Source of the DNA: Planctomycetota bacterium
GTDB taxonomy: Bacteria > Planctomycetota > Planctomycetia > Pirellulales > PALSA-1355
DNA: 64,000 bases
Reading direction: 5' to 3'
Assembly (NCBI GenBank): GCA_003389325.1
Contig: QQVE01000002.1
Location: 62,001 to 126,000 of the forward strand
In this document: piece after piece, positions 1 through 7,836 of the stretch
Position numbering within the stretch: the first letter of the stretch is position 1
How the letters are laid out: each line of letters begins with the position of its first letter
The notes under the pieces: model-generated
Database searches by the model: none
Told to the model about the DNA's origin: nothing
What the model saw: only the letters and a program-made list of their open reading frames with translations
Translations under genes and position numbers: made by a program

Positions 1-591
1 TCGGGCATGGGATCGGCCAATCGCCGCACCGAGCCCTATCGTCCCGGCTCGGCCGGCCGGGCGTATTGCAATGCCGAACTGGTGATCTTCGACGAGAACG
101 ACCAGCCGGTGCCGACCGGCGAGCGGGGCGAGATCTGCCTGCGCGGCCCTACGATCATGGCCGGCTACCACAACAAGCCCGAGGAGACCGCCGAAACGGT
201 TCGCGACGGCTGGCTGCACACCGGCGACATCGGCTACCTCGACGCCGACGGCCACGTGTACGTGGTCGACCGCAAGAAGGACATGATCATCCGCGGCGGC
301 GAGAACATCTACCCGGCCGAGCTCGAAAGCGTGCTGCTCGAGCACCCCGCCGTGGCCGAAGCCGCCGTGGTGGGCGTGCCCGACGAGGTGTACGGCGAAA
401 ACGTCGTCGCCTTCGTCGTCAAGAAGCCCGGCGCCGACGTGAGCGAGTCGGAATTGATCGAGCACGTCTGCCAGCAAATGGCCCGCTTCAAAGCCCCCTC
501 GCGGGTCGAGTTTCTCGAGGCGCTGCCCAAGAGCGGGATTGGAAAGATCCTCCGGCGCGTGCTCCGCGACAAAGCTGCGGGGAAGGGGTAG
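1..591 (+). CDS. Acyl-CoA ligase (AMP-binding enzyme), 5'-truncated
   Basis: This is the C-terminal part of an ANL-superfamily acyl-CoA synthetase, which activates a carboxylic acid to its CoA thioester through an acyl-adenylate. The reading frame is open from base 1, so the N-terminal adenylation core lies outside the window and the ATG at base 7 is internal. Visible motifs are GWLHTGDIG, with the ribose-binding Asp, then VDRKKDMIIRGGENIYPAE (hinge into the C-terminal lid domain) and near the end PKSGIGKILRR, whose Lys is the adenylation-step lysine. The gene lies upstream of a beta-oxidation and carboxylase set, so it may supply the CoA thioester entering that route. Substrate cannot be read from this fragment. 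Confidence 0.9.
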   Translation, partial: SGMGSANRRTEPYRPGSAGRAYCNAELVIFDENDQPVPTGERGEICLRGPTIMAGYHNKPEETAETVRDGWLHTGDIGYLDADGHVYVVDRKKDMIIRGGENIYPAELESVLLEHPAVAEAAVVGVPDEVYGENVVAFVVKKPGADVSESELIEHVCQQMARFKAPSRVEFLEALPKSGIGKILRRVLRDKAAGKG

Positions 592-631
592 GGGAGCTGG
601 AGGCTTCCGACGTGCAGGCCGGTAGCCCAGG

Positions 632-1090
632 TCACTTGGTCTCTCTTGCTAAGGCCTCTTCAACCTCGTGCAAGAAGTACGCGCCGAAGTCCTCTGCCAC
701 TATGACACCGTTCCCCGACGCTTCCGGAAGACTGGGCCACCATTCAAGGACCGGGCATTCATCTGCGTCGTTCCTACGCGATGTGTCGATAACGTACTCG
801 GCTCCATCGCCCGTTTCACCCACAACAAGGTACTGTGGTGGACGGCCCGAATCCTCACGCCCGGTGAGGGTCGCCCAGACTCCATCAGGTATCGACGAGT
901 TCACGGGATCATCGGAAACAACTCCGTAGAACTCCGCGCTGCCAAGGTTGCCACATCCCAGCCGAGTGACAAATTCCAGATAGCTCGGCGGAAACTTCAG
1001 TTGCAAGAGACTTTGAACTTGTGCAACACGAGTCTCGGGTTGCGGCCCCGCGAAGTCTGCTTGATCGGGGTTGGCAGCAATAAGTTCCAA
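632..1090 (-). CDS. SMI1/KNR4 (SUKH) family protein
   Basis: The product is about 152 residues and has the SUKH-type layout: an N-terminal segment with FPPSYLEFVTRLGCG, then EFYGV, a GDGAEYVIDT strand and an acidic C-terminal helix. SUKH proteins are known mainly as immunity proteins that neutralise polymorphic or contact-dependent toxins. The open frame begins at a TTG (1090). The in-frame codons just upstream read like protein (SLADLYRA) but contain no ATG before a stop, so the true start is uncertain and the 5' end may be eroded. A second SUKH-like gene follows upstream on the same strand. No toxin gene is visible beside either. Family assignment is by pattern only. Confidence 0.7.
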   Translation of the reverse strand: MELIAANPDQADFAGPQPETRVAQVQSLLQLKFPPSYLEFVTRLGCGNLGSAEFYGVVSDDPVNSSIPDGVWATLTGREDSGRPPQYLVVGETGDGAEYVIDTSRRNDADECPVLEWWPSLPEASGNGVIVAEDFGAYFLHEVEEALARETK

Positions 1091-1194
1091 CGCTCGGTAT
1101 AGATCGGCGAGGCTTATAAATCACTGCGAAGCAAGCTCGCATCAGCACTGCGAAATCAACTCGACAGCTTCCATCGGCTGGTCTCGTCAAGCGA

Positions 1195-1656
1195 TCACTG
1201 GTATCGGCGTTCCTCTTCCTCTTCGTCGAGGCAGAACTCAAAGAAGTCGGCGTAGCTCGGCCACGTTTCTGTCTTGCCGAGCATTTCGCTGCTGCCATCA
1301 AGGCGAGATACGTCGCAGTTGTCGCACCAGGTCACGACTTCTGACTCGACATCGAGAACAATCACACTTTCATCGAGCTCTGCCAATACGATGAAACGAT
1401 ATGGCAGATTGATTGCCGAGCGAAAACTCAGCGTTGTCTTCGCGATGCTCGCGGCGGCGGGCTCCGGGTCGAAGGAATTGTGGCTGATACCGCCGACAAT
1501 TCCGCCGCTATAGAACTCGGCGATCGCTTGCATTTCATCCGGAAGCGATACGTCGAGCAACGCCTGGAGTTCGGCAATTCCCCCGCCCCGCGTCGGCTCC
1601 TCACTGTAGAGGGCAACGTATCGCTGGTGCAGCTGCGCGAGCCGTTCCTGGTTCAT
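1195..1656 (-). CDS. SUKH-like (SMI1/KNR4) protein
   Basis: This is a 153-residue acidic cytoplasmic protein, starting MNQERLAQLHQRY. It shows the SUKH pattern of an N-terminal helix, SLPDEMQAIAEFYSGG, a central set of hydrophobic strands (YRFIVLAELDESVIVLDVE) and a C-terminal SYADFFEFCLDEEEEE helix. It is diverged from its downstream neighbour at 632-1090 but shares the same plan, so the two look like a tandem pair of immunity-type genes. There is no nearby secretion system or toxin in the window. An alternative is a generic SUKH protein with a scaffold role. The start is an ATG; no strong ribosome binding site is evident. Confidence 0.6.
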   Translation of the reverse strand: MNQERLAQLHQRYVALYSEEPTRGGGIAELQALLDVSLPDEMQAIAEFYSGGIVGGISHNSFDPEPAAASIAKTTLSFRSAINLPYRFIVLAELDESVIVLDVESEVVTWCDNCDVSRLDGSSEMLGKTETWPSYADFFEFCLDEEEEERRYQ

Positions 1657-1765
1657 GGTCCGATGCTACCCACTATTGTTCCGCAGGGGCAACTTCTAAA
1701 TCAGCATGTCGGTCGCTTCTAGTTGTCGTTGGCCCTCATTTCGGGCAAGCGCGCTTCCGCGACTC

Positions 1766-2557
1766 CTACCCCTGCCAGTTCGGCTTGCGCTTGTTCATGA
1801 AGGCGTCGATGCCTTCGCGGATCTCGGCGGTTTCCCAGGCGTCGGCCAGGGCGGTGGCGGTGTAGTCGAGGTTCGCCTCGGGGTCGTGGGCGCTGACGTA
1901 GCGAATCAGCTTTTTGGCGTCGGCCACGGCGCCGGGGGCGCACTGCAGCACGGCTCGCAATTCGCGCTCGATGGCTTCGTCGAGCGATTCGATCGAATCG
2001 ACGCATTCGTCCAACAGGCCCAGCCGCACGGCCGCCTGCCCGTCCATCTTGTAGGCGTTGAGCATGATCCGCCGGGAGTGGGGCACGCCGATCTTGGCCA
2101 CCACGTAGGGCGAGATCGTGGCCGGAATCAGGCCGAGGGTCACTTCGCTCAAGCGAAACGTCGCGCTCGATAGCCCAATGGCCAGGTCACACACCGAGAT
2201 CAGCCCCAGCCCGCCGCCGAACGCCGAGCCGTTGATCCGCCCGAAGAGCGGCTTGGGCAGGTTGTCCAACTCGCCCAGGATCTGCGCGAACTCGGTGGCG
2301 TCGGCCAGCCGGCCCTCGCGCGAGTTGGTGGCCTGACGCTGCATGCCCTTCAAGTCGCCGCCCGCGCTAAACACGTCGCCGGCGCCGGTGAGCACGATCG
2401 CCCGCACCTTGTCGTCGGCCACCAGCTCCCGGGCCGCCGTGCGCAGTTCGCGCATCAGGTCCTGCGACATCGCGTTCTTGGCGTCCGGCCGATTCAGCAC
2501 CAGCCGCGCCACCCCGCGCGGGTCGACCTCCACGTCGATCATCTCGAATTTGCTCAC
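1766..2557 (-). CDS. Enoyl-CoA hydratase, methylglutaconyl-CoA-hydratase-like
   Basis: This is a crotonase-fold hydratase of 263 residues. I place the start at GTG 2557, because an AGGAG box lies just upstream and the crotonase N-terminus (SKFEMIDVEVDPRGVARL) begins there; the open frame itself runs to 2617. The oxyanion-hole region is SAGGDLKGM and the second loop is NGSAFGGGLGL. The segment LSEVTLGLIPATISPYVV is typical of LiuC/AtuE-type hydratases, which hydrate 3-methylglutaconyl-CoA or isohexenylglutaconyl-CoA; its Glu would be the catalytic base. It is divergent from the sulfatase gene, but its type fits the dehydrogenase and carboxylase genes at 4310-9824. The link to leucine or terpene breakdown is inference. 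Confidence 0.85.
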   Translation of the reverse strand: MSKFEMIDVEVDPRGVARLVLNRPDAKNAMSQDLMRELRTAARELVADDKVRAIVLTGAGDVFSAGGDLKGMQRQATNSREGRLADATEFAQILGELDNLPKPLFGRINGSAFGGGLGLISVCDLAIGLSSATFRLSEVTLGLIPATISPYVVAKIGVPHSRRIMLNAYKMDGQAAVRLGLLDECVDSIESLDEAIERELRAVLQCAPGAVADAKKLIRYVSAHDPEANLDYTATALADAWETAEIREGIDAFMNKRKPNWQG

Positions 2558-2724
2558 CGTCGCATTCTCCTGGCAAGGGCTGCTCTCGTCACCTAGCCCG
2601 AATCGTAAAGCACGCACCCGGGCCTGAGAAGAGTTGGCCGGGCGATTGGTTGCTCGAGAGTCTATCTCGTGGCTAGGATGGCACCACAGCCACCGACGTT
2701 CGCCATCCGCCTCGCACGCTTGCC

Positions 2725-4143
2725 ATGAACCGCCTCCGTCTTGCCATCGCCTGCACGCTGCTCTTGCTCAGCGCGGCCGTTGCCCGGGCCGCTGACCGTC
2801 CCAACATCGTGATGGTGTTCATCGACGACATGGGCTGGGGCGACTTGTCGTGCTTCGGCAATACCGAGGCAGCCACGCCGCACATCGACCGGCTGGCCGC
2901 CGAGGGACTGCGGTTCACGCAGTTCTACGTGAACTCACCGATCTGCTCGCCCTCGCGATGTGCCCTGACGACCGGGCAGTACCCGCAGCGGTGGCGGATC
3001 GGCTCCTACCTGGCTGCCCGGGCGGAGAACGAGCGGCGGGGCATCGCCCAGTGGCTCGATCCGGCCGCGCCGTCGCTGGCGCGGCGGCTGCACGACGCCG
3101 GCTACGCCACCGGGCATTTTGGCAAGTGGCATCTTGGCGGGCAGCGCGACGTCGGCGAAGCGCCGCTGATCACTGCATACGGTTTCGACGAATCGCTCAC
3201 CAATTTTGAAGGGCTCGGGCCGCGATTGCTCGGGCTGTGCGACGCCCACAACGGCAAGCCGCCCCATCGCCATGGGCTAGGCTCCGAGAAGCTCGGCCGC
3301 GGCCCGGTGATTTGGCACGACCGCGCCAAGCTCACCGAGGGCTACGTGGGCGCCGCGATCGCGTTTCTCGACGCCGCCGCCGGGGCCGGTCGGCCGTGCT
3401 ACGTCAACGTCTGGCCCGACGACGTCCACTCGCCGTTCTTTCCGCCGGAGGCCAAACGTGGCGACGGCTCCAAGCGGCAGCTCTATCACGGCGTGCTGGA
3501 GACAATGGATTCCCAGCTCGGTGAGCTGTTCGATCACATCCGCCGGTCGCCCAAGCTGCGCGACAATACGCTAGTCCTGGTCTGCTCCGACAACGGCCAC
3601 GAACCCGGTGCCGGCTCGGCCGGACCGCTGCGCGGCGCAAAGACCACGCTGTACGAAGGCGGCGTTCGCTCGCCGTTGGTCGTCTGGGGCCCGGGACTCA
3701 TCGACGCATCGAAGGCCGGTTGCCGCAACGACGCCTCGATCTTCGCCGCGTTCGACCTGGTGCCCTCGCTGCTGACGATCACCGACACGGCCTCGCCCGA
3801 CGAAGTCGCCTTCGACGGCGAAGACGTCTCCGACGCCTTGCTCGGCCGCAGCGTAGCCTCGCGCACCGCGCCGATCTTCTGGCGGCGTCCGCCCGATCGC
3901 AAACGCTGGAAGTTACTCCCGGGCACCTATCCCGACCTCGCGGTGCGCGACGGCCCGTGGAAGCTGCTGTGCGACTACGACGGCGGCGATCCGGAGCTCT
4001 ATCGCATCGCCGAAGATCCCGGCGAGAAGAACGAAGTGTCAGGGGAGCATCCGCAGGTCGTCCATCGCTTGACCCGAGCGCTGGTCGAGTGGCACGAGTC
4101 GCTACCCCAAGATCGCGGCGAGGCGTTGGGACGCGATTTGTAG
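2725..4143 (+). CDS. Secreted sulfatase (arylsulfatase family)
   Basis: The product has 472 residues and an N-terminal signal peptide (about residues 1-22, ending ARA). The sulfatase signature CSPSR starts at Cys74, which would be converted to formylglycine, the hydrolytic nucleophile. Calcium-ligand aspartates are visible in FIDDMGWGD (about residues 32-40), and FGKWHLGG plus the CSDNGHEPG segment supply further active-site residues. The enzyme should hydrolyse sulfate esters, probably on polysaccharides, in the periplasm or outside the cell. Planctomycetes carry many such genes. It interrupts the CoA-catabolism genes without obvious relation to them. No anaerobic maturase gene is adjacent. 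Confidence 0.93.
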   Translation: MNRLRLAIACTLLLLSAAVARAADRPNIVMVFIDDMGWGDLSCFGNTEAATPHIDRLAAEGLRFTQFYVNSPICSPSRCALTTGQYPQRWRIGSYLAARAENERRGIAQWLDPAAPSLARRLHDAGYATGHFGKWHLGGQRDVGEAPLITAYGFDESLTNFEGLGPRLLGLCDAHNGKPPHRHGLGSEKLGRGPVIWHDRAKLTEGYVGAAIAFLDAAAGAGRPCYVNVWPDDVHSPFFPPEAKRGDGSKRQLYHGVLETMDSQLGELFDHIRRSPKLRDNTLVLVCSDNGHEPGAGSAGPLRGAKTTLYEGGVRSPLVVWGPGLIDASKAGCRNDASIFAAFDLVPSLLTITDTASPDEVAFDGEDVSDALLGRSVASRTAPIFWRRPPDRKRWKLLPGTYPDLAVRDGPWKLLCDYDGGDPELYRIAEDPGEKNEVSGEHPQVVHRLTRALVEWHESLPQDRGEALGRDL

Positions 4144-4149
4144 CAATCG

Positions 4150-4166
4150 GCGGCCTCTTAGGCCGC
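4150..4166 (+). terminator. Short GC-rich hairpin after the sulfatase gene
   Basis: Seven bases right of the sulfatase stop codon lies a perfect inverted repeat GCGGCCT-CTT-AGGCCGC (7-bp stem, 3-base loop). It has no run of T after it, so it is only a possible terminator. It could also be a member of a dispersed repeat family. Confidence 0.35.
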
Positions 4167-4309
4167 ACGGGAAATCCCCGATCGGCCGCGCAGCTTCCCC
4201 CGCCGGCGGAACCCGAATGCGCCAATCACCGCTTCCCTGGTATCCCCCCCGCGAGTCAGATAGAATTCACTGCGGCTTACCATGTCTGCCAGTACCAGGA
4301 GTTCGCGTT

Positions 4310-5512
4310 ATGGCCACAGAAGTGCTGAAGTCGGGGGACGAGGCGGCCATCCCCGGCACCGGATTCACCAAGGCCCATCAACTGTTCCGCCAGACCGTGC
4401 GGCAGTTTATCGAGCAGGAAATCAACCCCTACGTCGACGAGTGGGAAGAGGCCAAACTCTTCCCGGCCCACGACCTGTTCAAGAAGGCCGGCGACCTGGG
4501 GCTGCTCGGCTTGTCGTACCCCGAAGAGTACGGCGGCATGGGGGGTGACTACTGGTACAACATCGCCCTGGCCGAAGAGTTGGCCCACGTGGCCTGCGGC
4601 GCGATTCCCATGGCCCTGGGCGTGCAGACCGACATGGCCACGCCGGCCCTGGCGGCCCACGGCTCGCACGAGCTGAAGAAGAAATACCTCGAGCCGGCCA
4701 TTCGCGGCGACGCTGTCTGCTCGGTGGCCGTGACCGAGCCGGAAGCCGGGTCCGACGTGGCCAGCATTCGCACCAAAGCCGAACGCCAGGGTGACGAGTA
4801 CGTCATCAACGGCTCGAAGATGTACATCACCAACGGCGCCCAGGCCGACTGGATTTGCCTGCTGGCCCGCACCACCCCCGGCACGACCTACAAGGGCATG
4901 TCGCTGATCGTCGTGCCGACCGACGCGCCGGGCTTCTCGGTGTCGAAGACGCTCAAGAAGATGGGCAACTGGGCCAGCGACACCGCCGAGTTGGTGTTCG
5001 ACAACTGCCGCGTGCCGGTGGCCAACTGCATCGGCGAAGAGGGCATGGGCTTCATCTACCAGATGGAGCAGTTCCAGAACGAGCGGCTCGTCAGCGCCAG
5101 CGGCGCGGCCGAAGGGATGGACAAGATCCTCAAGATGACCATCGAATACTGCCGTGGCCGCAAGACCTTCGGCAAGCCGCTGATCGAAAACCAGTGGATC
5201 TACTTCAAGCTCACCGAGCTGATCACCGAGGTCGAGTTTCTGCGGCAGATGTGCTACCACTGCGGCCGCTTGATGGACCGCGGCGAGGACTACACCCGCG
5301 AGGCCTCGATGTGCAAGCTCAAGGCCGGCCGGCTCACCCGCCAGGTGGCCGACACCTGCGTGCAATTCCACGGCGGCATGGGCTACATGGAAGAGTATCC
5401 GATGGCCCGGTACTTCCGCGATTCGCGGCTGTGGTCGATCGGCGCCGGTGCCGACGAAGTGATGCTGGGAATCATCGCCAAGTTCGAGGGCATCGCCCCG
5501 CCGCGCACGTAA
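4310..5512 (+). CDS. Acyl-CoA dehydrogenase, isovaleryl/citronellyl-CoA type
   Basis: This flavoenzyme of 400 residues introduces the alpha-beta double bond in an acyl-CoA. I chose ATG 4310 over the longer frame because AGGAG lies 7-11 bases upstream and the dehydrogenase N-terminus starts there. Family signatures are VTEPEAGSD and FHGGMGYMEEYP. The usual C-terminal catalytic Glu position reads IGAGADEVML, as in isovaleryl-CoA dehydrogenase, and the alternative catalytic Glu is present in NERLVSASG. This favours a branched-chain substrate. It lies 36 bases upstream of the carboxylase beta gene and is probably in the same transcript. Electrons would pass to ETF, not encoded here. Confidence 0.92.
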   Translation: MATEVLKSGDEAAIPGTGFTKAHQLFRQTVRQFIEQEINPYVDEWEEAKLFPAHDLFKKAGDLGLLGLSYPEEYGGMGGDYWYNIALAEELAHVACGAIPMALGVQTDMATPALAAHGSHELKKKYLEPAIRGDAVCSVAVTEPEAGSDVASIRTKAERQGDEYVINGSKMYITNGAQADWICLLARTTPGTTYKGMSLIVVPTDAPGFSVSKTLKKMGNWASDTAELVFDNCRVPVANCIGEEGMGFIYQMEQFQNERLVSASGAAEGMDKILKMTIEYCRGRKTFGKPLIENQWIYFKLTELITEVEFLRQMCYHCGRLMDRGEDYTREASMCKLKAGRLTRQVADTCVQFHGGMGYMEEYPMARYFRDSRLWSIGAGADEVMLGIIAKFEGIAPPRT

Positions 5513-5548
5513 GCCGCACGCGCGATAAGCCAACCAGGAGCCAGTGCG

Positions 5549-7153
5549 GTGCCGCGACCGATCCTCCCTTCCCGGTTCGATCCCCGCTCGGACCAGCATC
5601 AGAAAAACCGCGATTCCGTGCTTGCCCAGCTCGAAGAGCTGGAGAAGCTGCTGGCCGCGGCCCGCGCCGGCGGCGGCGAAAAGTCGGTGGCCCGGCACCA
5701 CAAGCGCGGCAAGCTGCTGGTGCGCGAGCGGATCGAGCTACTGGTCGATCGCGATGCGCCGTTTCTCGAGCTCTCGCCCGTGGCCGCCGCGGGCACTGAG
5801 TACGAAGTCGGCGCGTCGACCACTAGCGGCATCGGCGTGGTGAGCGGCGTGGAGTGCTACATCAACGGCAACGATCCCACGGTGCGTGGCGGCTCGGTCA
5901 ATCCGTACACCATGCGCAAGTCGATGCGCGGTTTCGATATCTGCAAGCAGAACCGCCTGCCGTACATCACGCTCACTGAATCCGGCGGCGCCGACCTGCC
6001 GCGGCAGTCGGAAATCTTTCTGCCCGGCGGGGCGTCGTTTCGCAACCTGACGAACCTTTCGGCCGAGGGCATTCCCACCATCTCGCTGGTGTTCGGCAAC
6101 TCGACCGCCGGCGGCGCGTACACGCCTGCCATGTGCGACTACACCGTGTTCGTCAAGGATCGGGCCAAGGTGTTTCTGGGCGGGCCGCCGCTGGTGAAGA
6201 TGGCCACCGGCGAGGAGTCGAGCGACGAGGAACTGGGCGGCGCCGAAATGCACTCGCGCACCTCGGGCCTCTCCGATTACCTGGCCGCCGACGAGGCCGA
6301 CGCCATCCGCATCGGCCGCGAGATCGTGGCCAACCTCAACTGGAAGAAGTTCGGTCCCCGCCCGGCCGCCGAAGTGGAAGAGCCGCGCTACGACCCGGAA
6401 GACTTGCTTGCGCTCGCGCCGGCCGACCTGAAGGTGCCGGTCGACATGCGTGAAATCATTGCCCGGATCGTCGACGGCTCGCGATTCCACGAGTTCAAGC
6501 CGGCCTACGGCACGAACCTGATCACCGGCTGGGCGTCGTTGTACGGTTACGAGATCGGCATCTTGGCCAACCAGCAGGGCGTGCTCTTCTCGGCCGAAGC
6601 GCAGAAGGCCGCGCAGTTCATCCAACTGGCCAACCGCCACGGCGTGCCATTGTTGTTCGTGCAGAACGTCACCGGCTACATGGTCGGCAAGCAGTACGAG
6701 CAGGGCGGCATCATCAAGCACGGTGCCCACATGATCAACGCCGTGTCGAACAGCACGGTGCCGCACCTCACGCTGCAAATCGGCGGCTCGTACGGCGCGG
6801 GCAACTACGGCATGTGCGGCTATGCCTACCGGCCGCGGTTCGTGTTCATCTGGCCCAACAGTAAGACGGCCGTGATGGGGCCCGCGCAACTGGCCGGCGT
6901 GTTGTCGATCGTCCGCCGCGCCGCCGCCGCGGCTACGGGCAAACCCTTCGACGAAGCCCAGGACGCCATGCTGCGCCAGGCCGTGGAGGAACAGATCGAG
7001 AAAGAATCACTGGCCACCTTCACCAGCGGCCAGGTGTTCGACGACGGCATCATCGACCCCCGCGATTCGCGCACCGTGCTGGGTATTGCGCTTTCCGCGG
7101 CGCTGTCGGCCGAGGTGAAGGGTGCCGACAAGTTCGGCGTATTCCGCATGTAA
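5549..7153 (+). CDS. Acyl-CoA carboxylase, carboxyltransferase (beta) subunit
   Basis: The 534-residue length equals that of methylcrotonyl-CoA or geranyl-CoA carboxylase beta subunits. Start is GTG 5549 with AGGAG eight bases upstream. The N-terminal segment RGKLLVRERIELLVD, the first crotonase-like half (STAGGAYTPAMCDYTVFV, FLGGPPLVKMATGEE) and the second half (GGSYGAGNYGMCGYAYRP) are all present. The enzyme transfers CO2 from carboxybiotin onto an enoyl- or acyl-CoA. Its partner, the biotin carboxylase, is encoded at 7836-9824, separated by a membrane protein gene. The preceding dehydrogenase suggests an alpha,beta-unsaturated branched acyl-CoA as substrate. Methylcrotonyl-CoA versus geranyl-CoA cannot be decided by eye. 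Confidence 0.92.
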   Translation: MPRPILPSRFDPRSDQHQKNRDSVLAQLEELEKLLAAARAGGGEKSVARHHKRGKLLVRERIELLVDRDAPFLELSPVAAAGTEYEVGASTTSGIGVVSGVECYINGNDPTVRGGSVNPYTMRKSMRGFDICKQNRLPYITLTESGGADLPRQSEIFLPGGASFRNLTNLSAEGIPTISLVFGNSTAGGAYTPAMCDYTVFVKDRAKVFLGGPPLVKMATGEESSDEELGGAEMHSRTSGLSDYLAADEADAIRIGREIVANLNWKKFGPRPAAEVEEPRYDPEDLLALAPADLKVPVDMREIIARIVDGSRFHEFKPAYGTNLITGWASLYGYEIGILANQQGVLFSAEAQKAAQFIQLANRHGVPLLFVQNVTGYMVGKQYEQGGIIKHGAHMINAVSNSTVPHLTLQIGGSYGAGNYGMCGYAYRPRFVFIWPNSKTAVMGPAQLAGVLSIVRRAAAAATGKPFDEAQDAMLRQAVEEQIEKESLATFTSGQVFDDGIIDPRDSRTVLGIALSAALSAEVKGADKFGVFRM

Positions 7154-7158
7154 CCATC

Positions 7159-7836
7159 ATGATTACCGCAAGTCCAACCTTCCCTGCCACGACCGAGAGC
7201 ACCGGCTATTGGGCCAGCTTTCGTCGCATGCCGTACGTGCTGCAAGCGTACGCCGCATTCGTATCGTTCGTGTTGCTGGCTTGGATCGCGTGCTTGGTCT
7301 CGCTTGGGTTTCCTGCGATCGGCAACCGCCTGGCACCGTATGGCGTCGTCACCTCGCTCAACTTGTACTTGTTCACTGTCTACTCTGTCTTCGCATTGCC
7401 TGGCCGCACACAATCACGTCGGATGGCGTTGTCCCTTGCTCCGCTGGTGTCGGCCACGATGTTTTCCGGACTGTTCGATTTGTACCGAATGCTGGCTGGG
7501 GGCCATGCCGTTTACACGGCACACACGACGAACCCCTACCTACAGTATGCGCCGATGCGGGCGGTCATCTGCATCGCGGTGCCGCTGTTCTGGGTGCTGA
7601 TGTTGCTCTCACCTTCTGTCTGGCGGTGGGTGAGGCAGAAAGACCTCAAGCGGCGCGTGCACCTCTCGCTGCTCGACTTGTTTTACCTGATGCTCGTCGT
7701 GGCGGTGTGCACGGCTCTTTCGCTGCAACTGGTGAGCTATGCTCGTGGCCGCCTGGCTGTGCCCAACATAAGGCAATACAGCACCGTATCCTTTGGAAAT
7801 CCTCAACCCTTGCTGCCAACGGCCAAGCAACCCTGA
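7159..7836 (+). CDS. Unrecognised five-helix membrane protein between carboxylase subunits
   Basis: I do not recognise this 225-residue protein. It has about five hydrophobic segments, near residues 30-52, 62-80, 89-108, 132-152 and 170-193, with a basic loop after the fourth (WRWVRQKDLKRR). It begins five bases after the carboxylase beta stop codon. It ends in TGATG, where its TGA overlaps the ATG of the biotin carboxylase by one base, so translational coupling is likely. The position inside a carboxylase operon suggests a link, such as substrate uptake or membrane tethering, but nothing in the sequence shows this. Its codon use looks less GC-biased than that of its neighbours, which may mean later insertion. 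Confidence 0.75.
   Translation: MITASPTFPATTESTGYWASFRRMPYVLQAYAAFVSFVLLAWIACLVSLGFPAIGNRLAPYGVVTSLNLYLFTVYSVFALPGRTQSRRMALSLAPLVSATMFSGLFDLYRMLAGGHAVYTAHTTNPYLQYAPMRAVICIAVPLFWVLMLLSPSVWRWVRQKDLKRRVHLSLLDLFYLMLVVAVCTALSLQLVSYARGRLAVPNIRQYSTVSFGNPQPLLPTAKQP

Noticed and set aside
632..1656. A toxin-immunity locus
   Set aside because: Only immunity-like genes are visible; no toxin, secretion or filamentous-haemagglutinin sequence lies beside them.
4277..5701. A 474-codon minus-strand open frame
   Set aside because: It is antisense to the acyl-CoA dehydrogenase with no recognisable protein features.
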